DNA of 64,000 bases from Acidimicrobiaceae bacterium (GTDB lineage Bacteria > Actinomycetota > Acidimicrobiia > Acidimicrobiales > UBA8592): the NCBI GenBank assembly GCA_024641655.1, contig JAHECR010000007.1:1-64000 (forward strand), in the 5' to 3' direction. Below are positions 29,061 through 37,403 of this stretch, piece by piece. Both the position numbers and the translations under genes were made by a program. The notes under the pieces were generated by a model. That model made no database searches and had not been told where the DNA came from. It worked only from the letters and a program-made list of their open reading frames with translations. The first letter of the stretch is position 1. Each line of letters starts with the position of its first letter.

Positions 29061-29119
29061 CGCACAGCTTCCCCCGTTGTGTGCGTCCGACCTCCCAAAC
29101 GGGGGGTCGTTTGCTTTTT
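29061..29119 (+). promoter_or_regulatory. ilvB transcription attenuator
   Basis: Three exclusive structures are visible. Hairpin A: CGCACA (29061-29066) pairs with TGTGCG (29080-29085). Terminator B: CGACCTCCC (29088-29096, with one T-G) pairs with GGGGGGTCG (29101-29109) around an AAAC loop, followed by TTTGCTTTTT (29110-29119). Anti-terminator: CCCCCGTT (29071-29078, in the loop of A) is perfectly complementary to AACGGGGG (29098-29105, the 3' half of B). A ribosome stalled at the Leu/Val codons would cover A's 5' arm and favour the anti-terminator. Confidence 0.75.
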
Positions 29120-29222
29120 CGGCCTCGACCGTTCGACGCCGCCGTGGCCCCGGACACCGCCGTCGACGACCACGTCATAGTGACCAATTCCCCCGAACCC
29201 CCCTTCCAACCAGGTGAGAACC

Positions 29223-30974
29223 ATGCAGACCAATGGTGGCAAGGCCCTGATGAAGAGCCTCGAAGCCGAAGGCGTCGAGATCGTCTTCGGGCTCCCGGGA
29301 GGCGCCATCCTCCCAGCGTACGACCCGCTGATCGACTCGAAGCTGCGCCACATCCTCGTTCGCCACGAGCAGGGGGCAGGGCACATGGCCGAAGGCTATG
29401 CCCATGCAACCGGTCGCCCCGGCGTGGCGATGGTCACGAGCGGGCCCGCTGCAACCAACATGGTCACGCCGCTCGCCGACGCGATGCTCGACTCGGTGCC
29501 GATGGTGTGCATCACCGGCCAGGTCGCGAGCGCGGCAATCGGCACCGATGCGTTCCAGGAGTGCGACACGACCGGCATCACCATGGCCGTCACCAAGCAC
29601 AACTTCCTCGTCACGGAGGCCGCCGAGATCCCGCAGGTCATCCACGATGCCTTCTACATCGCTACGACGGGCAGACCCGGACCCGTCCTGGTCGACATCC
29701 CGAAGGATCTCGTCGATCCCGGGAACCCCCGGTCGCAGTTCGAGGACTACGACCCCACCGGCCACGATCTGCCGGGGTACCACCCGGTCATCGAGCCCGA
29801 CCGTGAGGCCGTACGGGCCGCCGCCGAGATGATCCTCGCCGCGAAGCGGCCCGTGATCTACAGCGGTGGCGGCATCTTGAAGGCTCGCGGCGCCGACGCG
29901 CTGAGGGCCCTCGCCGAGCTGCTCGACATCCACGTCGTCACGACCCTGATGAACCGCGGTGGCTTCCCCGACGACCACCCACTGGCGCTGGGCATGCCCG
30001 GCATGCACGGGAACTACACCGCGGTCACCGCAATGCAGCAGGCCGACCTCTTGATCACCCTCGGGGCCCGCTTCGACGACCGCGTCACCGGTCGTCTCGA
30101 CGGGTTCGCGCCGAGCGCGAAGGTCATCCACGCCGACATCGATCCTGCCGAATTCAACAAGATCCGCCATGCCGACGTGTCCATCCAGGGCGACGTGCGG
30201 CTCACGATCGAAGCCCTGATCGAAGCCATCGCCGAGCTCGGCGGAGCCGATGAGCAGCCCGACCGAACACCGTGGAAGTCGCTCGTGAGCGGCTGGCAGG
30301 AGACCTATCCACTCACCTACGGCGAGTGGCACGAAGGGGAGGGCCTCAAGCCCCAGTTCGTGATCGAACAGCTTCGTGACCTCTCTCCCGACGACACGAT
30401 CGTGGCGTCGGGCGTGGGCCAACATCAGATGTGGGCCAGCCAGTTCTGGAAGTTCAACTACCCCTACACGTGGATCAACTCGGGCGGTCTCGGCACCATG
30501 GGATTCGCGGTTCCGGCTGCGATCGGCGCCAAGGCGGGCATGCCCGACCGCACCGTGTGGGCGATCGACGGCGACGGCTGCTTCCAGATGACCAACCAGG
30601 AGCTGGTGACGGCGACGCTGGAGCGGCTGCCGGTGAAGATCGCCATCTTGAACAACGGGTATCTCGGCATGGTTCGCCAGTGGCAGGAGCTGTTCTACGA
30701 CGAGCGGTACAGCGAGGTGAAGCTCCGGGCCGATCTGCCGGACTTCAAGATGCTGGCCGAGTCGATGGGCTGCGTCGGCATGCGTGTCGAGCACCCTGAC
30801 GACGTCGCGAGTGCCATCGAGGAGGCCAACGCCATCGATGACCGCCCCGTGGTCATCGACTTCCGCACCGAGGCCAGCGAGAACGTCTACCCGATGGTGC
30901 CCGCCGGCAAGACCAACAGCGACGTGATCGTCCATCCCCTCCAGGGTGGCGACCCCTACGGAGGTGCAAAGTGA
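29223..30974 (+). CDS. ilvB: Acetolactate synthase large subunit
   Basis: A 583-residue ThDP-dependent enzyme that condenses pyruvate with pyruvate or 2-ketobutyrate, the committed step of branched-chain amino-acid synthesis. The N-terminal [13 protein letters not shown], the FAD/cofactor region, and the C-terminal ThDP motif [26 protein letters not shown] are present. ATG 29223 follows AGGTGAG; the GTG at 29214 lies within that ribosome-binding site and is not favoured. Regulated by the upstream attenuator. Its stop overlaps ilvN by 4 nt. Confidence 0.96.
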   Translation: [583 protein letters not shown]

Positions 30975-31459
30975 GCCAGCGGTTCCACACGCTCGTGGTC
31001 CGGGTCGAGAACAAGCCGGGCGTCTTGGCGCGCGTCGCCGGGTTGTTCGCTCGACGCGGGTTCAACATCGAATCGCTTGCCGTTGCGCCCACCGACGACG
31101 ACCACTTCAGCCGCATCACCATCGTCGTCGACGTCGAATCGGCTCCGCTGGAGCAGGTCGTCAAACAGCTCGACAAGCTGATCAACGTCGTCGAGATCCG
31201 TGAGCTGGCTCCCGACGACGCCGTACGGCGGGAGCTGATGATGGCGACCGTGCGTGCCGGGATCGAGGAGCGCAACCAGGTCATGGACCTGGTCCGGATC
31301 TTCGACGCCACGGTCCTCAACGTGGGCCGCGCCGAGATGATGGTGTCCCTTTCGGGCTCACCGAAGCGGATCGACGACTTCGAGGCGCTGCTGGAGCCGT
31401 TCGGGATCATCGAAGTGCAGCGCACCGGCACCGTCGCCCTGGCGGCGCTGCAGAAGTAG
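30971..31459 (+). CDS. ilvN: Acetolactate synthase small (regulatory) subunit
   Basis: A 162-residue subunit that activates IlvB and confers valine feedback inhibition. An N-terminal ACT domain (about residues 4-75: [25 protein letters not shown]) is followed by the ALS_ss_C domain. GTG start overlaps the ilvB stop (GTGA). Length is normal for the short bacterial form. Confidence 0.96.
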
Positions 31460-31510
31460 GAATACCAGCGGGCCGCGATCTTGCACTGGCTCGCTGCCCC
31501 GATTGCCCAG

Positions 31511-31567
31511 TAGCCTCGCCGAGGCTCGAAACCCGGGTTCGCGCGCGAGGCGCGGACCGAACCCCCG
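31511..31567 (+). promoter_or_regulatory. Structured leader of ilvC
   Basis: Inside the 122-nt ilvN-ilvC gap, a TAGCCT -10-like box (31511-31516) is part of a palindrome AGCCTC-GCC-GAGGCT (31512-31526). After it, GGGTTCG (31535-31541) can pair either with AACCC just before it (31530-31534) or with CGAACCC (31558-31564), the latter with an inner CGCG/CGCG stem. The right arm ends 3 nt before the GAGGAGAA ribosome-binding site (31567-31574). This suggests a separate promoter and possibly folding-dependent translation of ilvC. Confidence 0.4.
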
Positions 31568-31581
31568 AGGAGAACACCACC

Positions 31582-32613
31582 GTGGCCAACATCTACTACG
31601 AAGCCGATGCCGACCGTTCCCACATCGCCGACAAGAAGGTCGCGGTGCTCGGCTACGGCTCCCAGGGCCATGCCCACGCGCTGAACCTCAAGGAGTCCGG
31701 CATCGACGTCCGCGTCGGCCTGCGAGCAGGCTCGTCATCGGTCGCCAAAGCCGAGGCCGCGGGCCTCACGGTCATGAACGTCGCCGATGCCACCGCCTGG
31801 GCCGACGCCGTGATGATCCTGCTGCCCGACACCGAGCAGGCGGCGATCTACGACGAGCACATCGGACCGAACCTCGAGTCGGGCAACACGCTGATGTTCT
31901 CGCACGGATTCAACATCCGCTTCGATCTCATCAAGCCGCCCGCCGACGTCGACGTCTGCATGGTCGCGCCGAAGGGCCCCGGCCATCTCGTGCGCCGCAC
32001 CTATGTCGAAGGCGGCGGTGTGCCGTGTCTCATCGCGGTCGAAAACGACGCCAGCGGCAACGCCAAGGCGTTCGCGCTCGCCTATGCCGATGCCATCGGC
32101 GGCGCTCGCGCCGGGGTGATCGAAACCACCTTCACCGAGGAGTGCGAGACTGACCTCTTCGGTGAGCAGGTCGTTCTCTGCGGAGGGACCACCGAGCTCG
32201 TCCGCAGCGGTTTCGACACCCTCGTCGCTGCCGGCTACCAGCCCGAGATCGCGTATTTCGAGTGCCTCCACGAGCTCAAGCTCATCGTGGACCTCATGTA
32301 CGAAGAGGGCATCGCCGGTATGCGCTACAGCGTCTCGGACACCGCCGAGTACGGCGACCTCACCCGTGGTCCGCGCGTCATCGACGATCACGTGCGCGAG
32401 ACCATGAAGACCATCCTCGAGGAGATCCAGAGCGGCGAGTTCGCGAAGGAGTGGGTCGCGGAGTCACGGAGTGGACGCAAACGGTTCCTCGCGCTCGAGG
32501 CTGCCGGTCACGACCTCGCCATCGAAAAGGTCGGCAAGGAGCTCCGCGCCATGATGCCGTGGATCTCCGCCGGCAAGCAGAGCGTGAAGGACACCTCGGG
32601 CGGCCAGGGCTGA
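31582..32613 (+). CDS. ilvC: Ketol-acid reductoisomerase (class I)
   Basis: A 343-residue NADPH-dependent enzyme for the second common step of valine/isoleucine synthesis. The nucleotide-binding [13 protein letters not shown] (about residues 25-37) and SHGFNIRF are intact. The C-terminal knotted domain carries the Mg-binding acidic residues (DLMYEEGI and later Glu). Short class I form. GTG start with a clear GAGGAG ribosome-binding site, unlike the leaderless genes nearby. Confidence 0.97.
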   Translation: MANIYYEADADRSHIADKKVAVLGYGSQGHAHALNLKESGIDVRVGLRAGSSSVAKAEAAGLTVMNVADATAWADAVMILLPDTEQAAIYDEHIGPNLESGNTLMFSHGFNIRFDLIKPPADVDVCMVAPKGPGHLVRRTYVEGGGVPCLIAVENDASGNAKAFALAYADAIGGARAGVIETTFTEECETDLFGEQVVLCGGTTELVRSGFDTLVAAGYQPEIAYFECLHELKLIVDLMYEEGIAGMRYSVSDTAEYGDLTRGPRVIDDHVRETMKTILEEIQSGEFAKEWVAESRSGRKRFLALEAAGHDLAIEKVGKELRAMMPWISAGKQSVKDTSGGQG

Positions 32614-32629
32614 CGCTCGTCGCCGAGCT

Positions 32630-33463
32630 TCAGCTGCCGACCGCGCGGAACTTCCGTGTGGCCAGCGTGCCGAAGACGACGATGATGCCGATCGACCACG
32701 CCAACGACTGCCAGGGCAGGTTCCCTGCGGGCAGTCCGTTGTAGAGCGCGCGCGATGCGTTCGCGACCTTGGTGAACGGGTTGGCTTCGGCGATCGGCTG
32801 GAGCCAACCCGGCATCGAGGAGGGATCGACGAACGCCGAGGACACGAACGTCATGGGGAACATCCAGATGAATCCCCCCGAGTTCGCGGCCTCGACCGAC
32901 TTGACGCTGAGGCCGATGACTGCGTGGACCCAGCTCAGGGCATAGGCGAACAACATCAGGAGGCCCGTTGCGAGAACGGCATCGGCGATGCCGCCTTCGA
33001 AGCGGAAGCCGACACCGAAAGCGATGAGGAGCATCACCAGGAAGCTGAAGCCGTTCTTTACCAGATCGGCAAGGGTTCGACCGATCACCACCGCGCTCTG
33101 GGCCATGGGCAGCGACCGGAGTCGGTCGATGAAGCCCTTCTGCATGTCGTCGGCCAGTCCGACACTGGTGCCTGCCGAGCCGAAGGTCAGGGTCTGGGCG
33201 AAGATCCCGGGCAGCAGGAACTGCTTGTAGTCGCTGTAGCCGGGCACCTCGATGGCGCCGCCGAAGACGTAGACGAACAGCAGGGTGAACATGACCGGTT
33301 GGGCGACTGCGAAGGCGATCAGCTCGGGGTTGCGCGGGATGATCCGCAGGTGCCGCTTCGCCTCGGTCCAGGCGTCGCGGCCGAGCCATCGCAGCCCGTC
33401 GTGCCCGGTGGGGGCCGCCGTTGGTGCGGGTTCGGTCGCGGCGGCAGTAGCAGGAGCGCTCAT
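32630..33463 (-). CDS. ABC-2 type exporter permease (DrrB-like)
   Basis: A 277-residue membrane protein with six predicted helices and the ABC-2 pattern (FAVAQPVMFTLLFVYVFGGAIEVPG near residue 55; later a GLSVKSVEAANSGGFIWMFP helix and the PGWLQPIAEANPFTKV extracellular turn). Such permeases export drugs or lipids with a DrrA-type ATPase. The first ~25 residues are Ala/Pro-rich. It overlaps the ATPase gene by 4 nt, so the two form one exporter. The open frame to 33922 is antisense shadow. Confidence 0.93.
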   Translation of the reverse strand: MSAPATAAATEPAPTAAPTGHDGLRWLGRDAWTEAKRHLRIIPRNPELIAFAVAQPVMFTLLFVYVFGGAIEVPGYSDYKQFLLPGIFAQTLTFGSAGTSVGLADDMQKGFIDRLRSLPMAQSAVVIGRTLADLVKNGFSFLVMLLIAFGVGFRFEGGIADAVLATGLLMLFAYALSWVHAVIGLSVKSVEAANSGGFIWMFPMTFVSSAFVDPSSMPGWLQPIAEANPFTKVANASRALYNGLPAGNLPWQSLAWSIGIIVVFGTLATRKFRAVGS

Positions 33464-34440
33464 GGTCGGTCTCCGGCAGCGGTCGTCGGCGCGCTGCCCA
33501 TGTCGTCGGGTGAGGCGCCGGTGAGGGTGAGGAAGACGTCGTCGAGGCTCGGTCGCCTGACCTCGACGTCGACGACCTCGCAGGCGGCGTCGTCGAGCAT
33601 CCGGATGGATCGAGGGACTGCGCCGCTGCCGGCGGCGATCGGGATGGTGAGGCTCGCAGCGTCCCGATCCACCTCGATGGTTCCGGTCGCGAGTCCGGCC
33701 AGAGCTTCGGCTGCCCGCCCTACATTCTCGGCGTGGGCGATGGTGACCATCAGGCGATCGCCGCCGATGCGGTTCTTCAACGCGTCGGCCGTGCCCTCGG
33801 CGATCACCCGGCCGTGGTCGATCACCGCGATGGTGTCGGCGAGGGCCTCGGCTTCGTCGAGGTACTGGGTTGTCAGGAAGGTCGTCGTGCCTTCCTCGTG
33901 GAGCTCCTGGATGAGGCCCCACATGGCCAGTCGGCTACGTGGATCGAGCCCGGTGGTGGGCTCATCGAGGAAGAGCGCCGCGGGTCGCGAGATGAGGCTC
34001 ATGGCGATGTCGAGGCGTCGGCGCATGCCCCCCGAGTACCCGTTGACCATCCGGTCAGCAGCGTCGACGAGATCGAAGCGCTCGAGCAGCTCACGGGCCC
34101 GGGCCCGGGCATCGGCGCGCGACATGTGGAAGAGGCGAGCGATGTGCTCGATGTTCTCCCGCCCGGTCAGTCGTTCCTCCACGGCGGCGAACTGACCCGT
34201 GAGCCCGATCCGGGCTCGTACCGCGGCGGGATCGAGCGATACGTCGATCCCGTCGACGAGGGCGCGTCCGCTGTCGGCGCGGATGAGCGTGGTGAGGACC
34301 TTCACCGTGGTCGTCTTGCCGGCGCCATTGGGTCCGAGGACCCCGAGGATGGTGCCTTTGGCCATGGTCAGATCGAGGCCGTCGAGGGCCCGGGTCTCGC
34401 CGTAGGTCTTCACCAGCGAATCGAGCTCGATGGCATGCAT
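33460..34440 (-). CDS. ABC exporter ATPase (DrrA family)
   Basis: A 326-residue ATPase of the daunorubicin-resistance type. Walker A GPNGAGKT is at 36-43; the ABC signature appears as YSGGMRRRLD and Walker B as LFLDEPTTGLDP. A C-terminal ~100-residue extension (from about 225) is typical of DrrA and helps couple to the permease. ATG 34440 lies 6 nt after a TATGGT box. It is divergent from metY. Confidence 0.94.
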   Translation of the reverse strand: MHAIELDSLVKTYGETRALDGLDLTMAKGTILGVLGPNGAGKTTTVKVLTTLIRADSGRALVDGIDVSLDPAAVRARIGLTGQFAAVEERLTGRENIEHIARLFHMSRADARARARELLERFDLVDAADRMVNGYSGGMRRRLDIAMSLISRPAALFLDEPTTGLDPRSRLAMWGLIQELHEEGTTTFLTTQYLDEAEALADTIAVIDHGRVIAEGTADALKNRIGGDRLMVTIAHAENVGRAAEALAGLATGTIEVDRDAASLTIPIAAGSGAVPRSIRMLDDAACEVVDVEVRRPSLDDVFLTLTGASPDDMGSAPTTAAGDRP

Positions 34441-34446
34441 CGGCTC

Positions 34447-34452
34447 ACCATA
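34447..34452 (-). promoter_or_regulatory. -10 box of DrrAB-like unit
   Basis: TATGGT on the minus strand, 6 nt before the ATPase ATG at 34440. Confidence 0.45.
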
Positions 34453-34507
34453 GCGACGGCTGAGATCGGCGACGCGCTGGCCGTGCCCGAAGCCGACGAA
34501 AGCCGAG

Positions 34508-34536
34508 TTGAGGGGTCGGGTTTGCGTGACTACTGT
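34508..34536 (+). promoter_or_regulatory. metY promoter with 5'-terminal hairpin
   Basis: TTGAGG (34508-34513) and TACTGT (34531-34536) are 17 bp apart. The predicted transcript starts near 34543 with the perfect hairpin CGCTCC-GACC-GGAGCG (34542-34557) and a ~53-nt leader ending in GAGGGAGAA before ATG 34596. The leader looks too short for known SAM riboswitches. Confidence 0.5.
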
Positions 34537-34595
34537 CTGGGCGCTCCGACCGGAGCGAGCACGAGGGCCGAACGCGGTCGTCGAGAGGGAGAATC

Positions 34596-35906
34596 ATGAG
34601 CGCCGACTGGGCATTCGAGACACAGCAGATCCACGCCGGGCAGTCGCCCGACAGCGCAACAAACGCCCGCGCGGTGCCGATCTACCAGACGACGTCGTTC
34701 ACGTTCAACAGCGCCGAACATGCCTCCAACCTGTTCGCGCTCGCCGAGATCGGCAACATCTACACCCGCATCATGAACCCGACCCAGGGCGTGTTCGAAG
34801 CGCGCATGGCGGCGCTCGAAGGCGCAACCCAGACCGCGGTCGGTCTGCCCGGCGCGCTCGCCGTCGCATCGGGTCAGGCCGCCGAGACCCTCGCGATCCT
34901 CACCATGCTCGAGACCGGCGACCACATCGTGTCGGGTTCGTCGCTCTACGGCGGTACCTACAACCTGTTCCATTACACGCTTCCGAAGCTCGGTATCGAC
35001 GTCACCTTCGTCGAGGACCCCGACGACCTCGATGCCTGGCAGGCAGCCGTTCGCGCCAACACGAAGCTGTTCTACGGCGAGATGAACCCCAACCCGAAGA
35101 ACAACTGGCTCGACGTTGCCGGCGTCAGCGAGGTGGCGCACCGCAACGGCGTGCCGCTCATGGTCGACAACACGGCGGCCACGCCTTATCTCGTGCGGCC
35201 CTTCGAGCACGGCGCCGACATCGTCGTGCACTCCGCGACGAAGTACATCGGCGGTCATGGCACCTCCATCGGAGGTCTCATCATCGACGGCGGCTCTTTC
35301 GACTGGGGCGCCAGCGGCAAGTTCCCGACCATGACCGAGCCCGACCCCAGCTACCACGGCCTCGCGTACTGGCCCGCGCTCGGCCACGGCTGCTACATCA
35401 TCAAGGCCCGCGTCCAGATGCTCCGTGACATCGGCGCCGCCATCACCCCGTTCAACTCGTTCCTGTTCCTCCAGGGCCTCGAGACGCTCAGCTTGCGGAT
35501 GGAGCGCCATTGTTCGAACGCTCTCGCCGTGGCTCGCTTCCTCGAAGCGCACGACCAGGTCGAGTCGGTTTCCTATGCCGGGCTGGAGAGCAGCCCGTGG
35601 CACGCCCGGGCGACCCAGCTCACCGGTGGCAGGGGTTACGGCGCGATTCCGGCCTTCAACATCAGCGGCGGCGCCGAGGCCGGCAAGAAGTTCGTCGAGG
35701 GTCTCGAACTGCACAGCCATGTGGCCAACATCGGCGATGTCCGCAGCCTCGTGATCCATCCGGCGTCCACCACCCACAGCCAGCTCACCGAAGCCGAGCA
35801 GGCCGAGACCGGCGTGTTCCCCGGCCTTATTCGTCTCGCGGTGGGCATCGAGCACATCGACGACATCCTCGCGGACCTCGAGAAGGGCTTTGCGGCCGCC
35901 CGATGA
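34596..35906 (+). CDS. metY: O-acetylhomoserine sulfhydrylase
   Basis: A 436-residue Cys/Met-metabolism PLP enzyme that makes homocysteine from O-acetylhomoserine and sulfide. The PLP lysine is in HSATKYIGGHG; SSLYGGTYNLF and VDNTAATPYL are typical of MetY. Length (about 430) fits MetY rather than shorter MetB/MetC. Some members use O-acetylserine, so the substrate is inferred from the closest motif pattern. Single-gene unit with its own promoter and a strong downstream hairpin. Confidence 0.9.
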   Translation: MSADWAFETQQIHAGQSPDSATNARAVPIYQTTSFTFNSAEHASNLFALAEIGNIYTRIMNPTQGVFEARMAALEGATQTAVGLPGALAVASGQAAETLAILTMLETGDHIVSGSSLYGGTYNLFHYTLPKLGIDVTFVEDPDDLDAWQAAVRANTKLFYGEMNPNPKNNWLDVAGVSEVAHRNGVPLMVDNTAATPYLVRPFEHGADIVVHSATKYIGGHGTSIGGLIIDGGSFDWGASGKFPTMTEPDPSYHGLAYWPALGHGCYIIKARVQMLRDIGAAITPFNSFLFLQGLETLSLRMERHCSNALAVARFLEAHDQVESVSYAGLESSPWHARATQLTGGRGYGAIPAFNISGGAEAGKKFVEGLELHSHVANIGDVRSLVIHPASTTHSQLTEAEQAETGVFPGLIRLAVGIEHIDDILADLEKGFAAAR

Positions 35907-35912
35907 ACCGCT

Positions 35913-35947
35913 CGTATCGGTGCGGTGACCGCCACCGCGCCGATACG
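35913..35947 (+). terminator. 15-bp stem-loop after metY
   Basis: CGTATCGG-T-GCGGTG pairs with CACCGC-G-CCGATACG around an ACCGC loop: 14 Watson-Crick pairs plus one T-G. It begins 7 nt after the metY stop. There is no U-tract, so it may be a hairpin terminator of the kind found in GC-rich actinobacteria or a 3'-end stabiliser. It precedes the promoter of the next gene. Confidence 0.6.
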
Positions 35948-35964
35948 CACGCCCTGATCGGCAT

Positions 35965-35970
35965 TAGCCT
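35965..35970 (+). promoter_or_regulatory. -10 box of lipoprotein gene
   Basis: TAGCCT, 9 nt before ATG 35980; AAGGGG between them could also serve as a short ribosome-binding site. Confidence 0.4.
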
Positions 35971-35979
35971 TAAGGGGCC

Positions 35980-37392
35980 ATGACCCCGTCGCGCCCGCGC
36001 CTGCTCGCGCTCCTCGTCCTCAGCGCACTGCTGGCCGCCGCCTGCGCCGCTCCGGTGCTCCCCGAGATCGTCCTGCCTCCGACGGAGGTCCCGACCGCGG
36101 TGCCGACGTCGACGCCCTCGGTCGTGGCGCCCACGCCTCCGCCCTACGAGGACGAGCCGGGCCTCACCGCCGACACGATGCGCATCGCCGTCATCGTCGA
36201 CGTCGACACCCTGGATCTGCGCGGTGACGGGTCCGAACCGGTCTGGCAGGCGATGCAGGCCTGGGCGCGGTCGGTCAACGAGAACGGGCGCCTCGCCAAC
36301 CGGTTCGTCTCCGTCGAGCTCGTGGACGCCGCGATCTTGCGTAGCGCCGATGCGATCGACAAGGTGTGCAACGGCGACTTCTTCGCGATCGTCGGCTCGG
36401 CCTCGCTCATCGACGACGAGGGCCTCGATCAGCTACAGGCGCGTGACTGTGCGCTGCCGGACTTCCCGGCGCGGGTGACGAGCCTGGCCCGCCTCGACTC
36501 GGCGACCACGTTCGTGTCGAACCCGATCAACGGGTCGATCTGGAACGCTGGGTTCGCCCGCTACTTCGCGAACGCGTATCCCGAAGGGGTCGCCGCAGCC
36601 GGCACGATGCTCGTCGACGCGTTGGCCCCGCTCGTGATCGCCGGCGAGCAGATGATCGAGGTCGCGAGCCAAGAGGGCTACGAGTTCGTCTACAACCCCT
36701 TCGTCGACATTCATCCCGACTTCGAATTGGTGGCGGGGGAGTTGGCCGGATCCACGGCGCGCAGCCTCACGTGGCGCAACAACGCTCGCGACCTCATCGA
36801 CCTGCTCGTCGCGCTCGACACGGTCGCTCCTGACCGCACGTTCGACTTCATCGACTGCGGCCAGCGCTGTTACGACCCGGCCTGGGTGGAGGAGGCCGGC
36901 GACCTCGGCGATGGGGTGTCGGTGTGGCTCCCTACGCTCCCCATCGAGGATCTGGTGGCCAACGCCGAGCTCATCGAGTATCTGCACTATCTCCAGGATC
37001 TCTTCGGCGACGATGCCCACTGGTCGGCGATGGGAATCGCCGCCTGGAGCGCGGGGCTGCTCTTCCAGGAGGCCGTCAACGGTGCGGTCGGTGCCGGGAC
37101 CGCCGCGTACGACCCGACCTCGTTGACCAGAGCATCGGTCGTCGAGGCCGCGAAGACGATCACCGAATGGGATGCACACGGGCTGCAAGGCGTCGCCAAC
37201 CCCGCAGAACGGATTCCGTCGCCGTGTTTTGTGGTGCTGACCTTGAGCCAGGGCAGCTGGGAGCGCACCTACCCGTCGCGCTCGGGTACCCAAGACTGCT
37301 CCGAGGCGAACCTCGTCGAGCTCGAGGTCACTGCGGGTGCGTCGGCCGGCCCGTTACCGACACCGACGGCGGGTCCGACCCCCACGGGCTGA
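35980..37392 (+). CDS. Lipoprotein with type 1 periplasmic-binding-like fold
   Basis: A 470-residue lipoprotein: signal segment ends LLAAACAAP (lipid Cys about 22), then a Pro/Thr-rich linker to about 55 and a large domain starting MRIAVIVDVDTLDLRGDG. The domain (strand-helix repeats; late WSAMGIAAWSAGLLFQEAVNGAV) resembles receptors of branched-chain amino-acid ABC uptake systems. No permease or ATPase gene is adjacent. The C-terminus ends in another Pro/Thr tail. It looks like a distant paralogue of the lipoprotein at 45074. Confidence 0.75.
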   Translation: MTPSRPRLLALLVLSALLAAACAAPVLPEIVLPPTEVPTAVPTSTPSVVAPTPPPYEDEPGLTADTMRIAVIVDVDTLDLRGDGSEPVWQAMQAWARSVNENGRLANRFVSVELVDAAILRSADAIDKVCNGDFFAIVGSASLIDDEGLDQLQARDCALPDFPARVTSLARLDSATTFVSNPINGSIWNAGFARYFANAYPEGVAAAGTMLVDALAPLVIAGEQMIEVASQEGYEFVYNPFVDIHPDFELVAGELAGSTARSLTWRNNARDLIDLLVALDTVAPDRTFDFIDCGQRCYDPAWVEEAGDLGDGVSVWLPTLPIEDLVANAELIEYLHYLQDLFGDDAHWSAMGIAAWSAGLLFQEAVNGAVGAGTAAYDPTSLTRASVVEAAKTITEWDAHGLQGVANPAERIPSPCFVVLTLSQGSWERTYPSRSGTQDCSEANLVELEVTAGASAGPLPTPTAGPTPTG

Positions 37393-37403
37393 TCCGGGCC
37401 AGA

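Noticed and set aside
29175-30935. 586-codon open frame on the minus strand across ilvB
   Set aside because: Antisense to a well-conserved gene; composition is Asp/Gly/His/Arg-rich as expected for a GC-rich shadow frame, no family match.
34543-34595. SAM riboswitch before metY
   Set aside because: The leader is only ~53 nt and shows one small hairpin; none of the multi-helix SAM-I/IV cores can be drawn.
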